Part shown: positions 1 through 7,714 of the stretch, piece after piece
How the letters are laid out: each line of letters begins with the position of its first letter
How positions within the stretch are numbered: the first letter of the stretch is position 1
Origin: Verrucomicrobiales bacterium
GTDB lineage: Bacteria; Verrucomicrobiota; Verrucomicrobiae; Limisphaerales; UBA1100
Direction: 5' to 3'
DNA: 64,000 bases
Assembly (NCBI GenBank): GCA_002721895.1
Contig: PBLV01000006.1
Location: 1 to 64,000 of the forward strand
Program-made: the position numbers and the translations under genes
Notes under the pieces: generated by a model
Databases searched by the model: none
The model's input: the letters and a program-made list of their open reading frames with translations, nothing else
Told to the model about the DNA's origin: nothing

Positions 1-330
1 ACCCAACTCGCTGTTTATGGCCTCAGCCAGTGCGCCCGAGGGCTCACCGCCCTTGCCCGGGCCCATAACGGTCCAAAACAGAGAATGGTTCGCATGACCG
101 CCGCCGTTGTTGCGCACGGGTCCGCGGATGTCCTCCGGCAACGCGTCCAAGTCGCTCACGAGGTCGTTGATGTCCTTGCCGGCCAGTTCGTCGTGCCCCT
201 CCAGCGCCGCGTTCAGCTTGGCGATGTAGGTTGCGTGGTGCTTGCCATGGTGAATCTCCATGGTCTGCGTATCGATGTGGGGTTCCAGCGCGTCGTGCGC
301 GTACGGAAGGTCTGGTAATTCGTATGCCAT
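1..330 (-). CDS. sodA: superoxide dismutase, Fe/Mn family (3' part beyond window edge)
   Basis: Only the N-terminal 110 codons lie in the window; the gene runs off the left edge. The start is ATG at 330, giving [20 protein letters not shown], the classic opening of Fe/Mn superoxide dismutases. The metal-ligand stretches are visible: the [10 protein letters not shown] helix and the [13 protein letters not shown] motif. Members dismutate superoxide to hydrogen peroxide and oxygen, usually in the cytoplasm. The choice between Fe and Mn cannot be made because the C-terminal ligands are outside the window. It lies 57 bp downstream of hisH on the same strand; no linkage in function is evident. Confidence 0.95.
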   Translation of the reverse strand, partial: MAYELPDLPYAHDALEPHIDTQTMEIHHGKHHATYIAKLNAALEGHDELAGKDINDLVSDLDALPEDIRGPVRNNGGGHANHSLFWTVMGPGKGGEPSGALAEAINSELG

Positions 331-387
331 TTTAAAAGAATCGGTTCGGCGCAAACTTAACAGCGCCCGCACCGGCGGACAAGCCCT

Positions 388-1005
388 TTACCCCTTCGCC
401 AGCACCACGAAATTCTGCAGCAGGCGCAGGCCAACCTTTTGGCTTTTCTCCGGGTGAAACTGCGTGGCGAACACGTTGCCCCGCCACACCGCCGAGGCGA
501 ACGTGTCCCCATACGTCGTCCGGGACGCCACGATGTCCCCCTCCTCCGGCCGCGGAAAGAAACTGTGCACAAAATAAAAATGGCTCCCCGATTCAATCCC
601 CTCGAAGATCGGGCACTCCGGACGCGCGAACTCCACTTCATTCCAGCCGATTTGCGGAACTTTGATGCCATTCTCCGCAAACCGCACCACACTGCCCTTG
701 AACACCCCCAGCCCCGCCGCGCACGAGTTGAACTCCTCACTGCGCTCAAACAACGCCTGATACCCCACGCAAATCCCCAGAAACGGCCTCCCCGTGCCGA
801 TAAACTCCCGTGCCCCTTCCAGCAACTCCTGCCGTGCCATTGCGTTCACGCAATCATCAAACGCTCCCACGCCGGGCAGCACCACCGCCGCCGCCTCACG
901 TAATCCCTGAGGTTCCCCCACCAGCGACACGTCCGCCCCCGCCGCCACCAGCGCCTTCTGCACGCTCCGCACATTCCCCGCCCCGTAATCTAACAATGCA
1001 ATCAC
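388..1005 (-). CDS. hisH: imidazole glycerol phosphate synthase, glutamine amidotransferase subunit
   Basis: HisH (205 aa) releases ammonia from glutamine and passes it to HisF, in the step that makes imidazole glycerol phosphate and AICAR in histidine synthesis. The protein begins VIALLDYGAGNVRSVQKAL, so the GTG at 1005 matches the family start; an in-frame ATG further upstream would add 21 residues unlike any HisH. The nucleophile Cys79 sits in FLGICVGYQALF (family norm GICLGMQ), and the His-Glu pair is in ATQFHPEKSQ near the C terminus. hisB lies 13 kb away at 14412-15077 and no hisF, hisA or other his gene is nearby, so the pathway is dispersed. Confidence 0.93.
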   Translation of the reverse strand: MIALLDYGAGNVRSVQKALVAAGADVSLVGEPQGLREAAAVVLPGVGAFDDCVNAMARQELLEGAREFIGTGRPFLGICVGYQALFERSEEFNSCAAGLGVFKGSVVRFAENGIKVPQIGWNEVEFARPECPIFEGIESGSHFYFVHSFFPRPEEGDIVASRTTYGDTFASAVWRGNVFATQFHPEKSQKVGLRLLQNFVVLAKG

Positions 1006-1068
1006 CGCGCGACGATGCCCAAGAAGCGATTCGACTTCAACTACTCTTCGTCTGACTGCCCTTACCAA

Positions 1069-2157
1069 TCAGGATTCTGCCAATTCCCGTTCCGTGCGCA
1101 AACGCAGTTGGCCGCAGGCGGCGTCGATGTCGTGGCCCTTTTCTCGGCGCAGGGTCACGGCGATTCCCTCTTGTTGCAGAGCGGTGCAAAAGGCGTCCTG
1201 CGCGGATTCGCTGGGGCGTTCCCAGTCTAGTCCGTCAACGGTGTTGTAGGGAATCAGGTTTACCTTTGCCCGGAGCCGTCGCGCCAGTTGCGCCAAGGGG
1301 TGGACTTGGGTTGGGTCGTCGTTCACACCAGCAATCAGGATATACTCCAGCGTGATCATTCCCTTCTTGGCTTGCTGATATTTCTCGGCGGCGGCGGCCA
1401 GTTGCGCCAAGGGATACTTGCGGTTGATGGGCATGATGCGTTCGCGAACCTCGTCCGTCGCGCCGTGCAGGCTGAGGGCCAGGCGGTACTGGCGCGGCTG
1501 CGCGGCGAGTTTTTTTATCTCCGGCACAAGGCCGCTGGTGCTGATGGTGATCTTGCGCGCGCCGATGTTTGCCGCCCAGCCGGCGTTAAGAATTTCCAGC
1601 GCGGATAGCAAATGGTCGTAGTTGGCCAGCGGCTCGCCCCTGCCCATGATGACCAGGTTGTTGACCAGCCGGTCCCCTACCCCGCCCTGCCCCTTGTGCC
1701 AGCGCTCGACGGCCAGCACTTGGTCAATGATTTCCGCGGGCTCGAGGTTGCGCTTGAAACCGTCCAGGCCGCTGGCGCAAAACTTGCAGCCGTACGCGCA
1801 GCCGACCTGCGTGGAGACGCACAGCGTATGGCGATCGCTGGCCTCGCCGTACAGCGCGGGATTGGCGGGGATGAGCACGCTCTCCACCAGTTGCCCGTCG
1901 CGCAACAGCCAGAGAAACTTGCGGGTGGTGTCCCCGCTGCCCTGCAGCCGCGCCAGCTCGACGGTGCTGAAGATGTATTCGGCCGACAGCTTCTCGCGCA
2001 ACGGCTTGGCGAGGTTGGTCATCGCGCTCCAGTCAGCAGCGTGTTTCTGGTGTAGCCACTGGAGCAATTGGTCGGCGCGATAGGCGGGCTCGCCGCGTTC
2101 ACAGAAGTGCTCGCGCAACGCATCCCGTTGAATGGAGGACAGGGGGATGGGCATCAT
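1069..2157 (-). CDS. rlmN: 23S rRNA (adenine-C2)-methyltransferase, radical SAM
   Basis: RlmN (about 362 aa) methylates C2 of A2503 in 23S rRNA and A37 of some tRNAs with a radical SAM mechanism. The iron-sulfur ligands are in GCAYGCKFCASGL (CxxxCxxC), and the methyl-carrying C-terminal cysteine is in DIDAACGQLR. The SAM-binding region MGRGEPLANYDHLL is also present. I place the start at ATG 2157 (MMPIPLSSIQRD) or the next codon at 2154. The reading frame stays open to 2220, but those 21 codons are the translation of a palindromic repeat and are not typical of RlmN. It lies downstream of the glucan phosphorylase on the same strand. Confidence 0.95.
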   Translation of the reverse strand: MMPIPLSSIQRDALREHFCERGEPAYRADQLLQWLHQKHAADWSAMTNLAKPLREKLSAEYIFSTVELARLQGSGDTTRKFLWLLRDGQLVESVLIPANPALYGEASDRHTLCVSTQVGCAYGCKFCASGLDGFKRNLEPAEIIDQVLAVERWHKGQGGVGDRLVNNLVIMGRGEPLANYDHLLSALEILNAGWAANIGARKITISTSGLVPEIKKLAAQPRQYRLALSLHGATDEVRERIMPINRKYPLAQLAAAAEKYQQAKKGMITLEYILIAGVNDDPTQVHPLAQLARRLRAKVNLIPYNTVDGLDWERPSESAQDAFCTALQQEGIAVTLRREKGHDIDAACGQLRLRTERELAES

Positions 2158-2158
2158 C

Positions 2159-2220
2159 GTGCTGCCGGCATCTTGCCAGCAGTTTTCACGTTGTTTCTGC
2201 CGGCAAGATGCCGGCAGCAC
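2159..2220. repeat. long palindromic repeat between glucan phosphorylase and rlmN
   Basis: Two 23-bp arms (2159-2181 and 2198-2220) are inverted copies with one mismatch, separated by 16 bp. The element starts right after the rlmN start codon region and ends exactly at the stop codon of the upstream phosphorylase gene, so it fills the whole gap. There is no T-tract, so a classic intrinsic terminator is unlikely. One arm recurs, with two mismatches, at 56350-56370 behind a DUF1501 gene, which suggests a dispersed REP- or MITE-like family. It could still form a transcript-ending or RNA-stabilising hairpin between the two genes. Confidence 0.8.
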
Positions 2221-4341
2221 TTAATCCGCGCCCCCATAATAGTTGCGGGCATATTCCTGCACCATGCGCCAAGTGTTGAACTGCGGCGTGATGGTCGCCA
2301 TGGCGTGGCGTATCTTTTTAATCCAGCTGCGCGGCAGGCCGTTTTCATCGCGCTCATAAAAGCACGGCACAATCTCGTCGGCCAGCACGCGGTAGAGGTT
2401 CTCGCTGTCGCGCTGGTCCTGCTGCTCGATGTCGTCAGGATGCGAGTCGTCGCCGATGGCAAATCCGTTTTCGCCGTCGCAAATCTCACGCCACCAGCCG
2501 TCCATGATGCTGCAGTTGAGGCCGCCGTGGCAGGCGGTCTTCATGCCACTGGTGCCGCTGGCTTCCAGCGGGCGACGTGGGTTGTTCAGCCACACGTCGC
2601 AGCCAGCGACCAACTGGCGGCCAATCTGGATATCGTAGTTTTCGATAAACACCAAGTGCCCCTGCAACTCGCTGTGGCGCGCAAGGTGCGCGATTTTCTG
2701 GATGAATCGCTTGCCTTCGTCGTCACGCGGGTGCGCTTTGCCGGCGAAGATGAATTGCACAGGGCGATCCATATTTTTGGCCAGCTTCACGACATTGTCG
2801 AACTGGTCAAAGATCAGGGGCGCGCGTTTGTAGGTGGCAAAGCGACGGGCAAAGCCAATAGTCAGCGCATCGGCGTCCAGCAGGTGGTCGTAGCTGATAA
2901 AGTCGCCCTCGCGTGAAGGCGGATCATCGATGAGCCGTGCGCGGGCGAAGTCAATTAGTTCACGCCGCAACCGACAGCGCAGAGCCCAAAGTTCCTCATC
3001 GGTGATAAACTCTGAATCCTCCGCTCGTTGCCAGAAATCCGCCTCGTTGATACGCTCGTAAAATGGATTCCTGCCAGTTGCGTCGGAATGCAGTCGTGGC
3101 TGCCAAAATTCACGGGCGGTGCCCTTCATCCAGCCAAGGAGATGGATGCCATTGGTAATGTGGCCGATACGTGGTGCGTCACTGTTCAGCCCTGTCCACA
3201 TCTCCCGACTTACCTCGCCATGCAATTCGCTCACGCCATTGGCCGCATGCGCCGTCTTCAAGGCCAAAACCGTCATGCAGAACTGCTCGCCTTCATCCTC
3301 CGGGTTCAGACGGCCCAACGCCATCAGCTTTTTGTGGTCAAGTTTCAGTCCCTTCTCATAACGACTGAGTGAATAGCTCATTAATTCTGACGGAAAACGA
3401 TCATGACCCGCGGGCACCGGCGTGTGGGTGGTGAAGATGCATTCCTTCCGGGTTGCATCAAGAGCCGCCTGGAAATCTTGCCCATTGATCATCTTCTCTT
3501 GAATCAATTCAAGAGCCAGAAACGCCGCATGCCCCTCGTTCATGTGGAAAAGCGACGGCGATTTCCCCAGCGCACGAAGCAGTTTGATACCACCAACACC
3601 CAACAGAATCTCCTGCTGAATCCGTGTTGTGCTGTCACCCCCGTAGACTCTCAGCGTGAGATCACGGTAGTATGGCAGGTTTTCGGGCAGATCGGTGTCC
3701 AGCAAGTATAGCGGGCAGCGGCCGACATTGATCTGCCATGCTCGAAAAGTCACCGTGTCCGTCGCGATATCCACAGAGCACGTTACCGGCGTCCCATTCT
3801 CATCGGCAACGGCCTCCATGGGGAGGAGGTGCGGGTTGAGTTGATTGTAGAACTCCGTCTGCCAATTGTCATGGTTGATGGCTTGTTGAAAATATCCCTC
3901 ACGGTAAAACAACGTAATGCCACAAAAATTTAGACCCAAGTCGCTGGCGCTCTTGATATGATCCCCCGCCAAGACTCCCAAACCACCCGCCGCGATGGGC
4001 AACGTTTCGTGCAACCCAAATTCCGCGCTAAAATACGCCACATCGTTTCGTGCTGCCTCCGGCAATTCCTTGGAGGCCCAGGTGTTGTCATCGCCCATGT
4101 ATTCGTCAAACTCATCCAGCACTTCTTTCACGCGTCGGGCATAGTCGGGATCCATCATACGCGCCCGCAGTTCCGCCTCAGATACTTCCCGAAGGATGGC
4201 CACGGGATTGTGATAGACGTTACTCCATGTGCGCGGAGAAAGTTCCTCAAAGATTCCCTTGGCATCTTGATGCCATGTCCACCAAATGTTTCGGGCAAGG
4301 GTATTTAGGCGGCGGGCAAGGTCTTGAGATTGGTTGGCCAT
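2221..4341 (-). CDS. glgP: alpha-glucan phosphorylase (GT35 family)
   Basis: The enzyme (706 aa from ATG 4341, MANQSQDLARRLNTLARNIW) removes glucose from the ends of alpha-1,4-glucans as glucose 1-phosphate. It belongs to the shorter bacterial/archaeal branch (TIGR02094-like). The pyridoxal-phosphate site is EASGTSGMKTACHGGLN, followed by the branch-typical MDGWWRE. The N-terminal LARNIWWTWHQDA and FSAEFGLHETLPIAAGGLG blocks are also typical. A further ten upstream codons are open, but the ATG at 4341 fits the family. Gene-symbol use is by family; the physiological substrate (glycogen or maltodextrin) is not shown. It is divergent from the secreted protein gene at 4416. Confidence 0.92.
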   Translation of the reverse strand: MANQSQDLARRLNTLARNIWWTWHQDAKGIFEELSPRTWSNVYHNPVAILREVSEAELRARMMDPDYARRVKEVLDEFDEYMGDDNTWASKELPEAARNDVAYFSAEFGLHETLPIAAGGLGVLAGDHIKSASDLGLNFCGITLFYREGYFQQAINHDNWQTEFYNQLNPHLLPMEAVADENGTPVTCSVDIATDTVTFRAWQINVGRCPLYLLDTDLPENLPYYRDLTLRVYGGDSTTRIQQEILLGVGGIKLLRALGKSPSLFHMNEGHAAFLALELIQEKMINGQDFQAALDATRKECIFTTHTPVPAGHDRFPSELMSYSLSRYEKGLKLDHKKLMALGRLNPEDEGEQFCMTVLALKTAHAANGVSELHGEVSREMWTGLNSDAPRIGHITNGIHLLGWMKGTAREFWQPRLHSDATGRNPFYERINEADFWQRAEDSEFITDEELWALRCRLRRELIDFARARLIDDPPSREGDFISYDHLLDADALTIGFARRFATYKRAPLIFDQFDNVVKLAKNMDRPVQFIFAGKAHPRDDEGKRFIQKIAHLARHSELQGHLVFIENYDIQIGRQLVAGCDVWLNNPRRPLEASGTSGMKTACHGGLNCSIMDGWWREICDGENGFAIGDDSHPDDIEQQDQRDSENLYRVLADEIVPCFYERDENGLPRSWIKKIRHAMATITPQFNTWRMVQEYARNYYGGAD

Positions 4342-4415
4342 GGGCCGGGATGCTGTTGGGTCAAGCCGCAAAAACCAAGTGCATTTTTTGAGTTCCTGGG
4401 TTAGGTTGCCGCATC

Positions 4416-5105
4416 ATGTTGACGCTGAGAATTGGACTAATTCTGTGTGCCAGTTTTGCATTGTCGGTTTCCGGACTGGACCCCCTTCCAGGGGAAAAGC
4501 CCCCCACAAAACCCAAAATAAAGGAAATTCGACCGGGAGTGTTCCAAGTGGGCGGCGTGCTGCTGGAGAAAACCAAGAAGCAAATCAGCTTTCCGGTGAT
4601 CGTCAACATGCACGAAGGGCTGATTGAATATCTTTTGGTCAGCGGCAAGGGAAAAACGCACGAAAGCCTACTGGTGACCCGCACAGAACCGTTCGATATT
4701 CATGTGGCGATGTTGCTCCTAGGAGTCAAGGGGGCGGCGGGAAAGAATATCCCGGAGGATCCCCGCAAGCCTGTTCCTGGTGAAACCATTGCGCTTCAAC
4801 TCAAATGGGCGAACAAGGGTAAACCCATGAGCGCGCCCATTGAGAAGTTCGTGCAGGATCGGCATCACAAGAAACCGATGGCCCCCGGCCCTTTCGTTTA
4901 CAATGGCTCTATTGTTTTTGATGGAATGTTCATCGCTCATCGGGATGGTAATCTTTTCTCCTTGATCACGGACCCAGCGGCCTTGGCCAACAATCCACGA
5001 ATGGGGCGTCATGATGATGAAAACTGGGAGCCCATAAAAAAAGGCCTGCCGCCGCTCGACAGTAATGCGACCCTTACGGTCAAACTTGTGCCTTCCCAGA
5101 AATAA
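4416..5105 (+). CDS. secreted YdjY-like domain protein
   Basis: A 229-aa protein with an N-terminal signal peptide (MLTLRIGLILCASFALSVSG). The body resembles the YdjY domain found in secreted PVC proteins, with a central block FPVIVNMHEGLIEYLLVSG followed by TRTEPFDIHVAMLLLGVKG. The function of this domain is not known. The C-terminal part contains PGPFVYNGSIVFDGMFIA and DPAALANNPRMGRHDDENW, which look like a folded, non-repetitive beta-rich region. It is the first of four plus-strand genes (4416-7692) and is separated from the phosphorylase by a 74-bp divergent gap. The domain call rests on remembered family pattern and is moderate. Confidence 0.65.
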   Translation: MLTLRIGLILCASFALSVSGLDPLPGEKPPTKPKIKEIRPGVFQVGGVLLEKTKKQISFPVIVNMHEGLIEYLLVSGKGKTHESLLVTRTEPFDIHVAMLLLGVKGAAGKNIPEDPRKPVPGETIALQLKWANKGKPMSAPIEKFVQDRHHKKPMAPGPFVYNGSIVFDGMFIAHRDGNLFSLITDPAALANNPRMGRHDDENWEPIKKGLPPLDSNATLTVKLVPSQK

Positions 5106-5168
5106 CACTTAAATTCTTGAAACGATCACCCAGAAAAGCCAGCCTCGGAGCTTCTGCTGCTAAAGAAC

Positions 5169-5654
5169 ATGCTTTCCAAATCGATTCTCAAATTGACGGG
5201 CCTTGTGATGGTTCTTGCAGTTGTCACAGGTTGCGGCGGCTCATCCGCTGAACAAGCAAACACCCCGGATGACAGAAACCAAGCGCCGAGTAATCCAGCG
5301 GCACCTACAAATTCCTCTCCCCAGAATACAACGAATGGTGGTAGTGGCGACAAAGAGATTTTCGCCAAGTTGATGGAGATGGAAAAACGTGACAAGGAGG
5401 GCAACGTAGTCGGCCAGCCCGAGGAAGGGCTGTGGTTCAAACGCGGCGAAACAGAGCCATACACGGGGATCGTCGCCGGGCACTACAAGGGTGGACAAAT
5501 TGAATCCAGACGTGAATATAAGGATGGAGTGCAAATCGGCGAGGAAACGCACTGGTACGATAGCGGCAAAAAGAGGATGGAGATGATTTATAAAGATGGG
5601 GAAATTATCTCCACCACTCTGTGGGATTTGGAAGGGAACAAACAGGGAGAATAG
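5169..5654 (+). CDS. lipoprotein with MORN/YwqK-like repeats
   Basis: A 161-aa lipoprotein: the signal peptide ends in VVTGC, a lipobox with Cys at about residue 19, followed by a low-complexity linker rich in N, P, S and T. From about residue 95 there are MORN-type repeats (YTGIVAGHYKGGQIESRREY, KDGVQIGEETHWYDSGKKR, YKDGEIISTTLWD), as in the YwqK family. Such repeats are beta-hairpin modules of unclear role in bacteria; an antitoxin label is common in databases, but nothing here supports a toxin partner. The stop codon is 2 bp before the start of the next gene, so the two are probably cotranscribed. Confidence 0.75.
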   Translation: MLSKSILKLTGLVMVLAVVTGCGGSSAEQANTPDDRNQAPSNPAAPTNSSPQNTTNGGSGDKEIFAKLMEMEKRDKEGNVVGQPEEGLWFKRGETEPYTGIVAGHYKGGQIESRREYKDGVQIGEETHWYDSGKKRMEMIYKDGEIISTTLWDLEGNKQGE

Positions 5655-5656
5655 TA

Positions 5657-6799
5657 ATGAAAAAATATACAACCATAGTTGCATCATTGTTTCTGGTTTT
5701 TGGGGCCCAGGGCCAGCCCGCTGGAAATGCAAATCTTTCCTATAAAAACGAACTCCAGCGCAGCATCGACAAGGGGCTTAGTTTCCTGGCAAAGAATCAG
5801 GATGAAGGAGGCTTTTGGTTGAATCCTGATCATCCCGCGGTCACGGCGCTTTGCCTGATGGCCTATCACTCCAATCCTCAAAAACCAGATAACGAGCCCA
5901 GTTGGGTCAGCAAGGCATACGAATACATTCTGAAGCATAGGCAAAAGAATGGGAGTATTTACGTCCCCGGCAAGGGGCTGGCGAATTACAATACGGCATT
6001 GTGCCTGATGGCGTTGGCCAACTCAGGAAATCCTGACCATGTGGATCCCGCGCGGAAAGCCCGGGCTTTCCTCATTAGGCAACAATGGGATTTGGGAAAG
6101 AAAAAAGAACTGGACCATCCGCTTGATGGCGGAGTGGGTTACGGGAACCGCTATCCACATAGCGACTTGAACAACACGCTCACCGCCATTGAGGCCATCT
6201 ATCACAGCAAACACCTTGTGTCTGACACGCCCGAAGCGAAGGAGGATCTTGACTGGGGCGCGGCCATTGCCTTCATTCAAAAATGTCAAAATCTGAAATC
6301 CCACAACGACCAGCCGTGGGCAAGCGACAACCCCAAGCACAAGGGTGGATTCATTTATTTCCCAGGCAAGAGCATGGCAGGCGAGGAAAAGGATAAGGAT
6401 GGGAAAACAGTTGCCCTGCGTAGTTACGGCAGCATCAGTTACGCTGGGATGCTGAGCTACGCCTATGCCAATCTGGAAAAAGATGATCCCCGCGTCAAGG
6501 CGGTGATGACTTGGTTGAGCGACAACTACACTCTGGAGGAAAACCCCAACATGGGCCTGCAAGGACTTTTCTACTATTACTATCTCATGACCAAGGCCCT
6601 GAGCATAAATGGTACAAACGAGCTGACGGTAAAAGGCAAGAAGGTCAATTGGCGACATGAAGTTTCACGGAAATTCATGGCTCTTCAGAAGGATGACGGC
6701 TCATGGCAAAATGAAGAGCCCCGTTGGTGGGAAAAGGAAAAACCGCTGGTGACAGCATACGCCATCATCGCACTGAGCTACATTCACAGCGGCCTGTGA
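5657..6799 (+). CDS. secreted prenyltransferase/squalene-oxidase-repeat (alpha/alpha toroid) protein
   Basis: A 380-aa protein with a signal peptide (MKKYTTIVASLFLVFGAQG) followed by repeats typical of alpha/alpha-toroid proteins: SIDKGLSFLAKNQDEGGFW, ALCLMALANSG, DLNNTLTAIEAIY, and a C-terminal FMALQKDDGSWQNEEPRWW (QxxxGxW-like). No DxDD acid motif of squalene-hopene cyclases is visible, so it is probably not a cyclase. Families of this kind are frequent in Planctomycetes and Verrucomicrobia and have no assigned reaction. I chose ATG 5657 over an upstream ATG at 5621 because it begins the signal peptide and follows the previous stop by 2 bp. Its stop overlaps the next start (GTGA). Confidence 0.8.
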   Translation: MKKYTTIVASLFLVFGAQGQPAGNANLSYKNELQRSIDKGLSFLAKNQDEGGFWLNPDHPAVTALCLMAYHSNPQKPDNEPSWVSKAYEYILKHRQKNGSIYVPGKGLANYNTALCLMALANSGNPDHVDPARKARAFLIRQQWDLGKKKELDHPLDGGVGYGNRYPHSDLNNTLTAIEAIYHSKHLVSDTPEAKEDLDWGAAIAFIQKCQNLKSHNDQPWASDNPKHKGGFIYFPGKSMAGEEKDKDGKTVALRSYGSISYAGMLSYAYANLEKDDPRVKAVMTWLSDNYTLEENPNMGLQGLFYYYYLMTKALSINGTNELTVKGKKVNWRHEVSRKFMALQKDDGSWQNEEPRWWEKEKPLVTAYAIIALSYIHSGL

Positions 6800-7692
6800 G
6801 TATTGAAGCCGCAGTCCAAGAGCGCTACGCCAACGCCGCCCAACAGAAGGAGGAATCCCTCTGTTGCGCTGTTGAGTATGACGCCAGATATCTCGAGGCC
6901 ATTCCCGACGAAATCATTGAGCGGGACTACGGTTGCGGAGATCCAAGCCGACATCTGCGCCCCGGCGAAACCGTACTCGATCTGGGCAGTGGCACCGGTA
7001 AAATTTGTTTTATCGCCTCCCAAGTCGTTGGGCCCAAGGGCAAAATCATAGGCGTTGACATGACCGATGGCATGCTTGCACTTGCCCGGCGTGCGGCCGA
7101 GGAAGTGTCTTCCAGGATTGGCTACACTAATGTTCAATTCCGAAAAGGCCGCATTCAGGACCTTGCCTTGGATCTCGAGGAACTTGACGCTGAACTGAAG
7201 GGTAATGTCATTGATGGGCTGGAAGGCTACCTGTCTGCCGAGCAGGCTGCTGCCCGCCTGCGCTCGAGTTCCCCCATGATTCACGACGAAACAATCGACG
7301 TCGCGGTTTCCAACTGCGTTCTCAACCTGGTTGATCCCGCTGACAAGCAGCGAATGTTTGCCGAATTGTTTCGTGTGCTAAAAACTGGAGGGCGAGCTGT
7401 TATTTCCGACATTGTCTCCAGTGACAACGTGCCCACTTCTCTTCAGGGCGATCCCAATCTGTGGAGTGGCTGCGTCAGCGGAGCCATGCGGGAGGACAAA
7501 TTCATTCGCGCCTTTGCCGACGTGGGCTTTGAGTCCGTTCGGATTCTTGCGCGCGATGTAGAACCATGGAGAACCGTGAAGGGGATTGAATTTAGGTCTC
7601 TGACTCTGGAGGCCATGAAAGGGAGGGGGCAGAACAGCGTCGTCAAATCTTTTATGCCGAAACGAAATGTCGGGCGGAATTCCTGCTGCTAA
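6796..7692 (+). CDS. ArsM-like SAM-dependent methyltransferase
   Basis: A 298-aa class I methyltransferase related to arsenite methyltransferases. SAM-binding motifs are VLDLGSGTGKICF and IIGVDMTDGML. The three cysteines that bind As(III) in ArsM have clear counterparts: Cys47 in RDYGCGDP, and those in VSNCVLNL and WSGCVSGAM. An extra CC pair lies near residues 23-24, and another ends the protein (GRNSCC). The start is GTG 6796, which overlaps the previous stop (GTGA), suggesting translational coupling to the secreted toroid gene. A segment of about 40 residues between motifs (LEELDAELKGNVIDGLEGYL) is longer than in classical ArsM. Arsenic methylation is likely by family; the actual substrate is unproven. 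Confidence 0.82.
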   Translation: MSIEAAVQERYANAAQQKEESLCCAVEYDARYLEAIPDEIIERDYGCGDPSRHLRPGETVLDLGSGTGKICFIASQVVGPKGKIIGVDMTDGMLALARRAAEEVSSRIGYTNVQFRKGRIQDLALDLEELDAELKGNVIDGLEGYLSAEQAAARLRSSSPMIHDETIDVAVSNCVLNLVDPADKQRMFAELFRVLKTGGRAVISDIVSSDNVPTSLQGDPNLWSGCVSGAMREDKFIRAFADVGFESVRILARDVEPWRTVKGIEFRSLTLEAMKGRGQNSVVKSFMPKRNVGRNSCC

Positions 7693-7714
7693 TCAATTAC
7701 CCTTCCAGTTTCGC

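Noticed and set aside
1006..1068. 21-codon N-terminal extension of hisH
   Set aside because: The family begins at VIALLDYGAG; the extension is arginine- and valine-rich and unlike HisH.
2158..2220. N-terminal 21 codons of the open rlmN frame
   Set aside because: They translate the palindromic repeat and do not resemble RlmN; the start at 2157 or 2154 is better.
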